Of a DNA stretch of 64,000 bases, positions 33,684 through 41,110 are shown one piece after another (positions within the stretch are counted from its first letter, which is position 1; every line of letters starts with the position of its first letter). A model generated the notes under the pieces. It was not told where the DNA came from. It saw only the letters and a program-made list of their open reading frames with translations, and did not search any database. This DNA is from Microbacterium binotii (GTDB taxonomy: Bacteria; Actinomycetota; Actinomycetes; Actinomycetales; Microbacteriaceae), in contig NZ_CP090347.1 in NCBI RefSeq assembly GCF_021398715.1, forward strand, positions 1,364,001 through 1,428,000, read 5' to 3'. The translations under genes and the position numbers were made by a program.

Positions 33684-34133
33684 TCACACGCTCTGCGCGA
33701 CGCTCTCCTCAGTGAGGCGCGTGAGGAGCGCGGCGAGCTCGTCGGAGCGCGGGCCGAGGCTCATCTCCACCGCCCGTTCGAAGCGACGGTCGAACTCGGT
33801 CAGGGCCGACCACGGCTCGGTGGTCAGATCCACTGTCGCGGTGATGTGGTTGCCGCGGCGGTCCTCGGCATCCGACTCCCGACGTGCCAGTCCGCGCTCG
33901 ACGAGACGATCGACCAGGGACGTGACTCCGGCCGAGGTAATGCCCAGATAGTCCCGAAGAGCGGAGGGGCGCACGCCGGGGTTGTCGACGACGAAGAGAA
34001 GCGCGCGGGCATCGACTTCGCTGATGCGCAGGTCTTTGCGCGCTGCGACGAGCGCATCGTTCCGGGCAGCCGAGTAGGCGTTCAGGGCGCGCGAGAGTTT
34101 CGAGGTCGAGGCGGCTTCGCTGGACATCCGCAT
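33684..34133 (-). CDS. MarR-family transcriptional regulator
   Basis: This 149-residue winged-helix protein has ISEVDARALLFVVDNPGVRP, the recognition region LRDYLGITSAGVTSLVDRLV, and the wing ERGLARRESDAEDRRGNHIT. Dimerising helices lie at both ends. MarR proteins repress neighbouring genes and release on binding aromatic or oxidising ligands. The intergenic region upstream carries TTTAG(C/T)TA palindromes, so it probably controls itself and the divergent small genes at 34333-34877. Confidence 0.88.
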   Translation of the reverse strand: MRMSSEAASTSKLSRALNAYSAARNDALVAARKDLRISEVDARALLFVVDNPGVRPSALRDYLGITSAGVTSLVDRLVERGLARRESDAEDRRGNHITATVDLTTEPWSALTEFDRRFERAVEMSLGPRSDELAALLTRLTEESVAQSV

Positions 34134-34189
34134 AGTCCTCCGTCGGTCGGGTAGTACCGCTGGACAGCTTAGCCAGGCTTGGAGGTTTA

Positions 34190-34236
34190 TTTAGCTATGT
34201 AACTAAAATGAGGGATATCTCATCTGGGTAGCTAAA
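34190..34236. promoter_or_regulatory. Candidate MarR operator
   Basis: TTTAGCTA-TG-TAACTAAA (34190-34207) is an 18-bp near-perfect palindrome. A second half-site, TAGCTAAA, lies at 34229-34236. It stands in the AT-rich gap between the MarR gene and the divergent small genes, where a MarR dimer would bind. Confidence 0.55.
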
Positions 34237-34332
34237 ATCGCGAACTACCTGGTAGCGTCATCTTCAGAACGACATGGAAGCCGAGGGACGGACGAAAGTC
34301 CGGATCGTCGCAGGTATCGGCAAGGGGGAGAC

Positions 34333-34500
34333 ATGGTTGCTGCATCATCCGCGTGGGCTTCGGATGCCTCGCGCCGACGCTCGACATTCGTGCCGCTTCA
34401 GCGTCGGGGGTTGCGTTCGGCGTCGCAGGTGGCGTTCGTCGCGTCGTGCGTGGTCGCCGCCTCCGCATCCGTCGCGCTCAGCGCGCTCGCGCTCGTCTGA
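34333..34500 (+). CDS. Small hypothetical membrane protein (55 aa)
   Basis: This short frame begins MVAASSAWASDASRRRSTFV and ends in a hydrophobic stretch VAFVASCVVAASASVALSAL, a likely C-terminal membrane anchor. An AAGGGGGAG ribosome binding site lies two to ten bases before the ATG. Third positions are G/C-rich. It comes 26 bp before the DUF7882 gene and could be co-transcribed under MarR control. No family is recognised. Confidence 0.45.
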   Translation: MVAASSAWASDASRRRSTFVPLQRRGLRSASQVAFVASCVVAASASVALSALALV

Positions 34501-34526
34501 CATACCGACTCAGGGGAAGGGACACC

Positions 34527-34877
34527 ATGGGAAAGCTGTACTACGGGGCTGACACGGAGGCCGTCGTCATTCCCGACCGCCTGTTGAGCCACATCAAGGT
34601 GGTCGCGGCTACCAAGCTGCGTCGCAACGAGTCATTCACTTTCTCCTGGGTGCACGCGCCGAGTGAGCCCGTGGGGCGCTCGACGCTTTGGCTGCAGCCC
34701 TCGATTCCGATGCGGTTCGTCTTCGACTCCGTCGAGCCCGAGCAGCTCGACCCGGCGACGCTGCGCACGCTCGCGGACCAGGCCGCATCGAGCGCGGGGA
34801 TGCACGTCGACTTGACGAAAGACGACTTCGGCATCCAGAAGGGCGCCACCGAGCGCAAGCTCGCTTCGGTCGCCTGA
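34527..34877 (+). CDS. DUF7882-family protein
   Basis: This 116-residue protein opens MGKLYYGADTEAVVIPDRLL, then SHIKVVAATKLRRNESFTFS and STLWLQPSIPMRFVFD. It belongs to a small family common in Microbacteriaceae, often mislabelled in databases as an ATP-dependent DNA ligase although it lacks any ligase motif. GGGGAAGGGACACC before the ATG supplies the ribosome binding site. A paralogue is at 36085. The function is unknown; these genes lie around a stress-type SDR gene. Confidence 0.7.
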   Translation: MGKLYYGADTEAVVIPDRLLSHIKVVAATKLRRNESFTFSWVHAPSEPVGRSTLWLQPSIPMRFVFDSVEPEQLDPATLRTLADQAASSAGMHVDLTKDDFGIQKGATERKLASVA

Positions 34878-34892
34878 TCCAACGTCTCGCGT

Positions 34893-34925
34893 AGCCCCGG
34901 ACCGCCCTCGCTGCGGTTCGGGGCT
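34893..34925 (+). terminator. Terminator after the DUF7882 gene
   Basis: AGCCCCG and CGGGGCT with inner CCGC/GCGG pairs form a hairpin 15 bases after the stop codon. Confidence 0.7.
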
Positions 34926-35060
34926 TCGCGGTTGTTTCGTCCCTGTCCGTCGGCTCGCGCGACCTCGGTGATCACCCGGTCGGATGTCAAGGCCCTCGGT
35001 GTCGCCGCGCATCTCGCGCAGCATGGCCCGCAGGTATCCGACCACGACGAGAGGACGATC

Positions 35061-35942
35061 ATGAACACGACCGCCGACCCGCGCGAGGGTGAAGGATCCG
35101 AGGGATTCCCCGGGCAGGAGCAGTCGCAACCCGGGAAGACCGCGCCCATGGATCCGCAGCCGGATCACGGCGAGCAGAGCTACCGCGGGACCGGCCGGCT
35201 GACCGGGCTTCGCGCGCTCATCACCGGTGGCGACTCCGGCATCGGGCGGGCAGTGGCGATCGCGTTCGCCCGCGAGGGCGCCGACGTCGCGATCGGCCAT
35301 CTGCCGGAGGAAGCCGACGACGCCGCCGAGACGGTGCGCTGGATCGAGGAGGCCGGACGGCGCGGCGTCGCCCTCGCCGCGGACATCCGCGACACGGACG
35401 CAGCCACGCAGATGGTGGAGCAGGCGCATGAGCAGCTGGGAGGTCTCGACCTCCTGGTGCTCAACGCCGGATACCAACGCGATCGCGAGAGCATCGAGAC
35501 GATCCCGCTCGACGACGTGAAGCGGGTCTTCGACACCAACCTCGTCGGTCTGATCGCCGGTGCGCGTGCTGCGGTGCCCCTTCTGGAGGAGGGTGCGTCG
35601 ATCATTGTCACGAGCTCGGTGCAGGCGTTCTCGCCCTCGCCGTCGCTGATCGACTACGCCATGACGAAGGCGGCGCAGGTCGCCTTCGTGAAGGCCCTCG
35701 CCGAGGAGCTCGGGCCCCGCGGGATTCGTGTCAACGCGGTCGCGCCAGGACCGGTGTGGACACCTTTGATCCCCGGCACCGGCTGGGACGCGGAGCGTAT
35801 CGAGACGTTCGGCACGGATACGCCGTTGGGTCGCGCCGGGCAGCCCGCCGAACTCGCTGGAGCCTATGTGTACCTCGCCTCGGATGCGGCGCGCTACGTC
35901 AGCGCCGCCGTTCTGCCGGTCACGGGCGGCAAACCGCTCTGA
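35061..35942 (+). CDS. SDR-family oxidoreductase (YghA/YdaD-like)
   Basis: This 293-residue short-chain dehydrogenase has an N-terminal hydrophilic tail of about 45 residues (PREGEGSEGFPGQEQSQPGK) that is typical of the YghA/YdaD general-stress branch. The Rossmann motif is GGDSGIGRAVA. NAG appears in LLVLNAGYQ, the catalytic Ser in IIVTSSVQAFSP and the YxxxK in DYAMTKAAQ. It would reduce or oxidise aldehydes or sugars with NAD(P)H. GAGAGGA upstream of ATG 35061 is the ribosome binding site. Confidence 0.88.
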   Translation: MNTTADPREGEGSEGFPGQEQSQPGKTAPMDPQPDHGEQSYRGTGRLTGLRALITGGDSGIGRAVAIAFAREGADVAIGHLPEEADDAAETVRWIEEAGRRGVALAADIRDTDAATQMVEQAHEQLGGLDLLVLNAGYQRDRESIETIPLDDVKRVFDTNLVGLIAGARAAVPLLEEGASIIVTSSVQAFSPSPSLIDYAMTKAAQVAFVKALAEELGPRGIRVNAVAPGPVWTPLIPGTGWDAERIETFGTDTPLGRAGQPAELAGAYVYLASDAARYVSAAVLPVTGGKPL

Positions 35943-36084
35943 ATCTCCACGACCGGTGCCGGCCGTTCGTCTGCGGAGCCTTGCATGCGTATCGCGGACG
36001 ACGACCGGCGCCGGTGTGTTCGGGCCACCGATCATCGAAGCAGGGTCGCGACCGAGCGGCCACGGGTGGGAGCGCGGAAGCAGT

Positions 36085-36393
36085 ATGGGACGACTCTGGT
36101 ACGGGCGCGAGGAGTACTTCGTGGTCGAGGACGATCTGATCGCGCACCTGCGCGTCGTGACGATGAACAAGCTTCGTCGTGGCGAAGCCTTCATGCTGAC
36201 CATGCCCACCGCCGACGGCACCGGCGGTCGACGGAGCCTGTGGATGTCTCCGGCGGTGCCGCTGTCGTTCACATACTCTCGACGGGGCACCGTGCAGATC
36301 AGGCGGGAGCTCGTCGAAACGCTGATGGATGAGGCCAACAGCCCCGACGGTCTCGACGTGCAGCACCTCATGACGGGACACACCCCCTCGTAG
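36085..36393 (+). CDS. DUF7882-family protein, second copy
   Basis: This 102-residue protein begins MGRLWYGREEYFVVEDDLIA, then HLRVVTMNKLRRGEAFMLTM and SLWMSPAVPLSFTYS, clearly parallel to the protein at 34527 (same order: GxLxYG, HL/IxVV, KLRRxExF, SxxxxP). The start is placed by this homology. Identity to its paralogue looks moderate, so the duplication is old. The function is unknown. Confidence 0.65.
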   Translation: MGRLWYGREEYFVVEDDLIAHLRVVTMNKLRRGEAFMLTMPTADGTGGRRSLWMSPAVPLSFTYSRRGTVQIRRELVETLMDEANSPDGLDVQHLMTGHTPS

Positions 36394-36452
36394 ATGTCGG
36401 GTGGTGGGCGCCGTGAGAGCATGTCGACGTCGCAGAACCGAAGGAGCACGCC

Positions 36453-36713
36453 ATGCCCGATCCGCGCCGCCGCCCTCTCGGTACGGGAACGCTGACGCTG
36501 GAGCCCGCCGAGGCCCCAGAGCGTTGGGTGCTCACGGGGACCGACGAAGGCGCCCCCGAGGCGAACTGGGGCCACTGGGTGCGTTTCGCGCAGCGGATCC
36601 TCGAGGTCGACGCCCTGTCGCGCGAGCGGGAAGGCCGCGGCGACGCCTGGGATGAGGGCTTCGCCGCCGGACGCGCTGTGCAGAGCGACGACACCGCGAA
36701 CCCCTACCGCTGA
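36453..36713 (+). CDS. Small hypothetical protein
   Basis: This 86-residue soluble, acidic protein begins MPDPRRRPLGTGTLTLEPAE and contains TGTDEGAPEANWGHWVRFAQ and DAWDEGFAAGRAVQSDDTAN. The DEGFAAGR segment resembles C-terminal helices of small actinobacterial proteins of unknown role. AGGAG precedes the ATG. The end overlaps the convergent serine hydrolase by 10 bp. Confidence 0.6.
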   Translation: MPDPRRRPLGTGTLTLEPAEAPERWVLTGTDEGAPEANWGHWVRFAQRILEVDALSREREGRGDAWDEGFAAGRAVQSDDTANPYR

Positions 36714-37591
36714 CCACCGTCCTCGGCCGCGAGACGCAACGCATCGGCGCCGAGGCCGAACACCTCGCGCTGCACAGCGGCGACCGCCGCGGGGTCCTCG
36801 GCTCGTAGCTGGATCACCACGATGACGCGCTCACCCTTCGCCGTCTCGCCCGACCAGGATGCGGCGAGCACCCCCGGCGCCGAACCGCCCTTGAACCCCA
36901 GGTAGGGCAGGAGCGTGCGATCGAGGTCCGCGCCGAGGCCTGTGTTCTTCGACAGGATGGCACGTACGGTCTTGTCGTCCGTGTCGAGCAGCGCTTCATG
37001 CACAGCGGCCACGGTCGCGGGGCTCGCGAACCAGTCGATGCCGGTGTTCCAGACCGGGCCGGTGACACTCGCCGCATCCACCGACAGTGGAGCGGCGGTG
37101 ATGCCGTCGAGGAGTCGTCGGCGCTCAGCCTCGTCGGCGTCACGCCACCGAGCCGCCAGTGCCGAGTCGCCCCACCCGAGAGTGAAGAAGTCCTTCGTCG
37201 TCAGCCACGGCCCATCGCCCTCGCCGCCGACGCTCGCGAATGCCGCCTCGACGCGCTCGCGTCCGAGTCTTCGGATGAGCAGATCGGTTGCGGTGTTGTC
37301 GCTGATCGCGATCATCTCCTGGGCCGCTTCACGAACCGAGACCTCGGTACCGGTGGGTTGATCCTGAAGGCGCCCCGAGGGCAGGCTCCGGTCCGCGTCG
37401 GTCAGCACGAGCGTCTCGTCCCACGTCAGCGCCGATGAACGGACCGCCTCAGCGGTCGCGAGGAGCACGAACAGCTTGAACACGGAACCGAGAGGACCGG
37501 CATCCGCCGCACGGCGTTCGACGAGCTCCTCGTCGCCCCGGGTGATCAGGACCCCGACCTCACCGGGCAACTGATCGAGGCGATCTGCCAC
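36704..37591 (-). pseudogene. Class A beta-lactamase-like serine hydrolase, C-terminal half of a split Cpe/LpqF protein
   Basis: The frame is open from GTG 37591 for 295 residues. Beta-lactamase-fold motifs are SxxK (GSVFKLFVLL), SDN (AISDNTATDLLIRR) and KGG (YLGFKGGSAPG). No Glu166-type residue is evident, as in the Cpe/LpqF group, so it is probably an esterase or DD-peptidase-like protein, not a lactamase. It lacks its own signal peptide. The upstream lipoprotein is in exactly the same frame and separated only by one TGA at 37616-37618. In known relatives the two halves are one secreted protein, so this half may not be exported as it stands. Confidence 0.75.
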
Positions 37592-37615
37592 CTCGTCGAG
37601 CGAGGTTGATGCTCT

Positions 37616-38062
37616 TCATGGCTCGGACGCCGGCCCGAGGAGGAAGGTGACGATCTTGTCATCGTCGTTGATCGCGACGGTCATGTCGAACGGTTCGCCG
37701 ATCGTGCCTCTGATCGTCGTCACGGCGGAGCGTTCGTCTCCCCGGTAGGCCGTGACGGTGAAGGGGGCGGCGGGCCGGATCTGTGTGTTGAGCAGGTCGA
37801 CCACCTCTGCCGCGGAGACCTGCGCGGTGAAGGCGGCGTCGAGGTGAGGCTCCCACTCGGCGGCTGTGGTGTCCTCCTCGGCGCCGAGCACGTCGACGAT
37901 CCATGAGGTCTTCGCACCCACGGGGGTGTCGGCGATCTCCACGGACGAGGGTGTCGTCGCCGCAGAATCGGGCGCCCCTGCGGCGGGCGCACACGCCGTC
38001 AGAGCGAGGGCTGCGGCGGCGACGAGAGCGAGGAACGAGTGCGGGCTCAGCCGGCGGGGCAT
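37616..38062 (-). pseudogene. Cpe/LpqF-type lipoprotein domain, N-terminal half of the split protein
   Basis: This 148-residue protein has a lipoprotein signal peptide (FLALVAAAALALTACAPA, lipobox LTAC) and one NTF2-like domain (AEVVDLLNTQIRPAAPFTVT, MTVAINDDDKIVTFLLGPAS). This is the N-terminal domain found before a beta-lactamase-like domain in mycobacterial LpqF and Streptomyces Cpe. Translation stops at TGA 37616. Readthrough would continue RASTSLDEVADRLDQLPGE into the hydrolase. A CGA-to-TGA change would explain the break, and natural separation is possible. Confidence 0.75.
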
Positions 38063-38151
38063 GGCGGGGTCCTTTCGTGGGGGATCCCATCCACGCTACG
38101 CACGGTGTCGCTCGAGCGCCTCCGCCTGGCGGGGGAGTTCTCGAGCGCTCG

Positions 38152-38721
38152 TCAGGAACCGGGGCGCTCGATCAGGAGCAGGCCCTGCTTGGTGTCGGCG
38201 AGCGTCATCCATCCGTCGCCGAACTGGTACGTCATGCCGTAGCCGTCCGAATCCGGGTTGAGGACGTTGGCCTTGTTCTCGGTGATGTACTCGTCGCCGA
38301 CGCTCGTCCAGCCGCTCGCGAGAAGTTCGCTCCGGGCGGTCTGGGCCTCGGTGTCGCTCACGGGCGCCCAACCGAACACCTGCACGTGATCGCTGGCGAC
38401 CGAGTAGTCTCCCCAGACGCACTGAATGCCTTCGGGGAAAGTCAGGCTGCCGACGCGGAACACGTCCTCCTTCGCCGTCCACTTCGCCTTCGCGAAGTCC
38501 GCGATCACGTCGTCCGGAAGCAGTGACTCGCAGGTGGCCGCGTCGATCGTCCCGGCTGTGGGCTCACTGGTGGCGACGGGGGTCGGCGTGGGCGCATCGG
38601 GCTCCGACGCGGGAGTGGATGCGGCGGGCTCCGGAGCGGCCGGGCTCGAGCACGCGGCGAGCGAGAGGGCGCCGGCGACGAGCAGGGCGGCGCCGAGCGA
38701 GGAGCGGATGCGGCGGGTCAT
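38152..38721 (-). CDS. Hypothetical lipoprotein
   Basis: This 189-residue protein has a signal peptide ending ALSLAACSS (lipobox LAAC), a Pro/Ala/Thr-rich linker (about residues 25-60) and a compact domain with two cysteines (TCESLL, GIQCVWGD) and several aromatic residues. The architecture resembles small actinobacterial DUF3558-like lipoproteins, but I cannot assign a family. The ATG at 38719-38721 overlaps the hisN stop (ATGA), so it is translated with hisN. Confidence 0.7.
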   Translation of the reverse strand: MTRRIRSSLGAALLVAGALSLAACSSPAAPEPAASTPASEPDAPTPTPVATSEPTAGTIDAATCESLLPDDVIADFAKAKWTAKEDVFRVGSLTFPEGIQCVWGDYSVASDHVQVFGWAPVSDTEAQTARSELLASGWTSVGDEYITENKANVLNPDSDGYGMTYQFGDGWMTLADTKQGLLLIERPGS

Positions 38722-39551
38722 GCCGAGGCCTCCGAGTCGGTAGCAGGGGCGAAGAAGTCGAGGAAGGACTGATGGAGCACGCCGTTTGTGGCCAGCACCG
38801 AGCGCGTGGAGAGGGAGTCGGTACCGTCGAACGCCGTCATCCGCCCGCCGGCTTCCGTGATGATCGGACCGAGAGCGGCGATGTCGTACTCCTTGACATC
38901 GAACTCTGCGACCATCTCGAGTCTGCCCTCGGCGAGGAGCATGTACGGCCACGCGTCGCCGTATCCGCGGTCGCGCCAGACGGTACGCGAGAGCCGGATG
39001 AGGCCGTCCAGATGACCTGCGTCATCCCACTGCGCGATGCTCTGGAAGCTCACGCTCGAGCGGTCGAGGCTGTCCACGTCCGACACAGCGAGCCGGCGCG
39101 GCCGGGCGCCGCCGTTCGTCCAGGCGCCCTCGCCCTCGGCCGCCCACCACCGGCGTCCGATCGAGGGCTGGCTGACGACGCCGACGCGGGGCACGCCGTC
39201 GACCGCGAGGGCGATGAGCGTCGCCCAGATCGGGATGCCCTTCAGGTAGTTGTGCGTGCCATCGATCGGATCGATGATCCACTGGCGGGCGCTGTCGCCG
39301 ACCGATCCGAATTCCTCGCCCAGCACCGCGTCGTCCGGTCGTTCCGCGGAGAGGATGTCGCGGATCGCCCTCTCGGTGGCGATGTCCGCCTCGGTCACAT
39401 AGGACGCATCGGGCTTGACCTCGATGCTGAGGTCGGCGGCGTCGAAGCGAGACATGGCGACGGCGTCCGCCGCATCCGCCATTCTGAGGGCGAGCGCGAG
39501 GTCGTCGGAGAAGCTGCCCGCGAGCGCGCCGGAAGACGAAGTGGGGGACAT
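38718..39551 (-). CDS. hisN: Histidinol-phosphatase / inositol-monophosphatase family
   Basis: This 277-residue enzyme has the metal motifs of the IMPase superfamily: DASYVTEADIATERAIRD, VLGEEFG, WIIDPIDGTHNY and, near the end, GDAWPYMLLAEGRLEMVAE. In actinobacteria this branch (HisN) dephosphorylates histidinol phosphate in histidine synthesis. Related members act on inositol phosphates, so the specific name is the most likely choice and not proven. A lipoprotein gene overlaps its 3' end. Confidence 0.85.
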   Translation of the reverse strand: MSPTSSSGALAGSFSDDLALALRMADAADAVAMSRFDAADLSIEVKPDASYVTEADIATERAIRDILSAERPDDAVLGEEFGSVGDSARQWIIDPIDGTHNYLKGIPIWATLIALAVDGVPRVGVVSQPSIGRRWWAAEGEGAWTNGGARPRRLAVSDVDSLDRSSVSFQSIAQWDDAGHLDGLIRLSRTVWRDRGYGDAWPYMLLAEGRLEMVAEFDVKEYDIAALGPIITEAGGRMTAFDGTDSLSTRSVLATNGVLHQSFLDFFAPATDSEASA

Positions 39552-39583
39552 GCCGTCAGCCTACCGGGCCGGTACCGGCTCGA

Positions 39584-39613
39584 TTGGCGCTCCGGTTCGT
39601 CGGGTGATAGCGT
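39584..39613 (+). promoter_or_regulatory. Possible tRNA-Lys promoter
   Basis: TTGGCG (39584-39589) and TAGCGT (39608-39613) stand 18 bp apart, about 45 bp upstream of the tRNA. The -35 is good and the -10 is fair. Confidence 0.35.
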
Positions 39614-39654
39614 TGTCCCTCGGTTCGGAAAGTGAGTTTCTCGCCCCGGATCAC

Positions 39655-39727
39655 GCACCTCTAGCTCAATCGGCAGAGCAACTGACTCTTAATCAGTGGG
39701 TTCTGGGTTCAAGTCCCAGGGGGTGCA
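39655..39727 (+). tRNA. tRNA-Lys (anticodon CTT)
   Basis: The acceptor stem GCACCTC pairs with GGGGTGC (one U-G pair). The D arm is AGCTCAATCGGCAGAGCA, the anticodon arm CTGACT-CTT-AATCAG and the T arm CTGGG-TTCAAGT-CCCAG. The CCA end is not encoded. CTT reads AAG lysine codons. Confidence 0.96.
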
Positions 39728-39733
39728 CGGATT

Positions 39734-39763
39734 GCCTCGACAGATCTCGCCATCTGCCGGGGC
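39734..39763 (+). terminator. Terminator after tRNA-Lys
   Basis: GCCTCGACAGAT pairs with ATCTGCCGGGGC (one G-U and one mismatch), followed by TTTCTGCTTTCC. Confidence 0.65.
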
Positions 39764-39841
39764 TTTCTGCTTTCCGGGGCGACGGTCGTCGAAGCAGGGG
39801 TCGCGCAGAAGGATGGCGTGACCCCCACTTCCCCCGAACGC

Positions 39842-40609
39842 TCAGCCTCGGGGCGCTCCTGGCAACGATTCGCACGCGATCAGGTCGCCATCACCGTCCA
39901 GTCGGGCGATGTCGCCGTAATAGGCGTAGTACTTGCCGAAGTACGCCTGCGCCGCGGCCCAGTTCGAGAAGTCTGTGCAGTCCACATCCGCTGGCCGCGC
40001 CGGAGTCGCGGTCGTGACGACACCGGCCGCTGGCACCCGGAATCGGGCACGCTCGTACGACCAGTCGTGTGGCCAAAGCGAGATCACGCGGTCCCGTTCG
40101 CCGTTGTCCGCCGTGTAGAAATGATGGAGCACCTTCGGACCCCAGAATCGGTACATCGGCAGAGTGTCCGGAACCGGCGAATCCACGGGATAGACGTAGT
40201 AAGCGACCCCCTCGAACGACCAATCGGCCGGCCACGTGGCGATGACGTGGTTCTTTTCGGTCTCGTCAGCTGTGTAGAAGTGACCTTTGAACTTGTCGCT
40301 CCAGAATCGGTAGAGGGGGACCGTGCCGGCAACCTGAGTCGGGAACGCGGTGTAACGCTCCCCCTCATAGGTCCAGTCGTTCGGCCACGTGCGAATCACC
40401 CTGTCTCGCTCGGCGGGGTCGATTGTGTAGAAGTGGCCCTTGAAGATCGGGCTGTAGAACCGATACACCGGGGCGGCGCCGTCGGGGGCGGCCGTCTGCG
40501 TCAGCCCTGATGGTAGAGACGGCGCCGTGTCGGCAGCTGCCGCGACAGGTCCTGTGATGGTCAGAATGATTGCAGCGGCGGCAGCTAGCCCCACGATGCG
40601 TCTGCGCAT
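39842..40609 (-). CDS. Secreted protein with DUF5648-type repeats and a C-terminal excalibur domain
   Basis: This 255-residue protein has a signal peptide (VGLAAAAAIILTITGPVAAA) and three repeats of about 45 residues: VYRFYSPIFKGHFYTIDPAE, LYRFWSDKFKGHFYTADETE and MYRFWGPKVLHHFYTADNGE, each closing with W-x-DW-x-E. These match the DUF5648 type found in secreted and lytic enzymes. The C-terminus is an excalibur-like calcium-binding loop (DGDGDLIACESLPG). It is probably attached to or released near the cell wall. No catalytic domain is present. Confidence 0.8.
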   Translation of the reverse strand: MRRRIVGLAAAAAIILTITGPVAAAADTAPSLPSGLTQTAAPDGAAPVYRFYSPIFKGHFYTIDPAERDRVIRTWPNDWTYEGERYTAFPTQVAGTVPLYRFWSDKFKGHFYTADETEKNHVIATWPADWSFEGVAYYVYPVDSPVPDTLPMYRFWGPKVLHHFYTADNGERDRVISLWPHDWSYERARFRVPAAGVVTTATPARPADVDCTDFSNWAAAQAYFGKYYAYYGDIARLDGDGDLIACESLPGAPRG

Positions 40610-40718
40610 GATGGAATCCCCCTAGATTCGTGTCTCCCCAGCGACAGGAGCCTAGTGGTTCACTGGTGGGACACACACAAGAGCGCGAGCACAGTCGTTT
40701 CATTGGGGAGGGTGCTTA

Positions 40719-41090
40719 ATGCCGAAGCGATCGAAGCGATGGGTATGGTCCGGACGTCTTGCGGCCCTTGCGGTGCTTGTCGCGGTCGCAATCTGGCTTT
40801 GGAGCGTCGGTCTGACACAGGCGAGCGCGCTCGCGGGCGCGTTGGGACTGCTTGTCGCGCTCGCGGCCCTCTTCGCTCCTTATCTGTTCCCGGTCCAGCC
40901 TCCGCGACCCGTCGAGGGTGTCGTCGTGGAGAACTCGGGTGGCGCATCGGCCAACAACGGTGGTGAGGCCAACTCGGGTGTGCGGGGCGCGATTCCGAGC
41001 GGCAATGTGCGTGTGGATCGAAGCGGAGACGCTGAAGCTGATGGCTCGGGATCTGTGGCGAATACTGGCATCCAGGATTCTTCGCCCTGA
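40719..41090 (+). CDS. Small membrane protein with Asn/Gly-rich tail, partner of the STAND protein
   Basis: This 123-residue protein has two membrane segments (about residues 12-30 and 34-56), then a hydrophilic tail of repeats: NSGGASANNGGEANSGVRGA and then GDAEADGSGSVANTGIQ. Similar NxGxAxxxGG wording is found near the N-terminus of the downstream NTPase (NTGAATATNGGIAVTG), suggesting that the tails fold or bind together. A strong GGGGAGGG ribosome binding site precedes ATG 40719. It is 20 bp upstream of the NTPase gene and certainly co-transcribed. No known family is recognised. Confidence 0.65.
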   Translation: MPKRSKRWVWSGRLAALAVLVAVAIWLWSVGLTQASALAGALGLLVALAALFAPYLFPVQPPRPVEGVVVENSGGASANNGGEANSGVRGAIPSGNVRVDRSGDAEADGSGSVANTGIQDSSP

Positions 41091-41110
41091 CCCGATGATT
41101 CGTCGACAAC

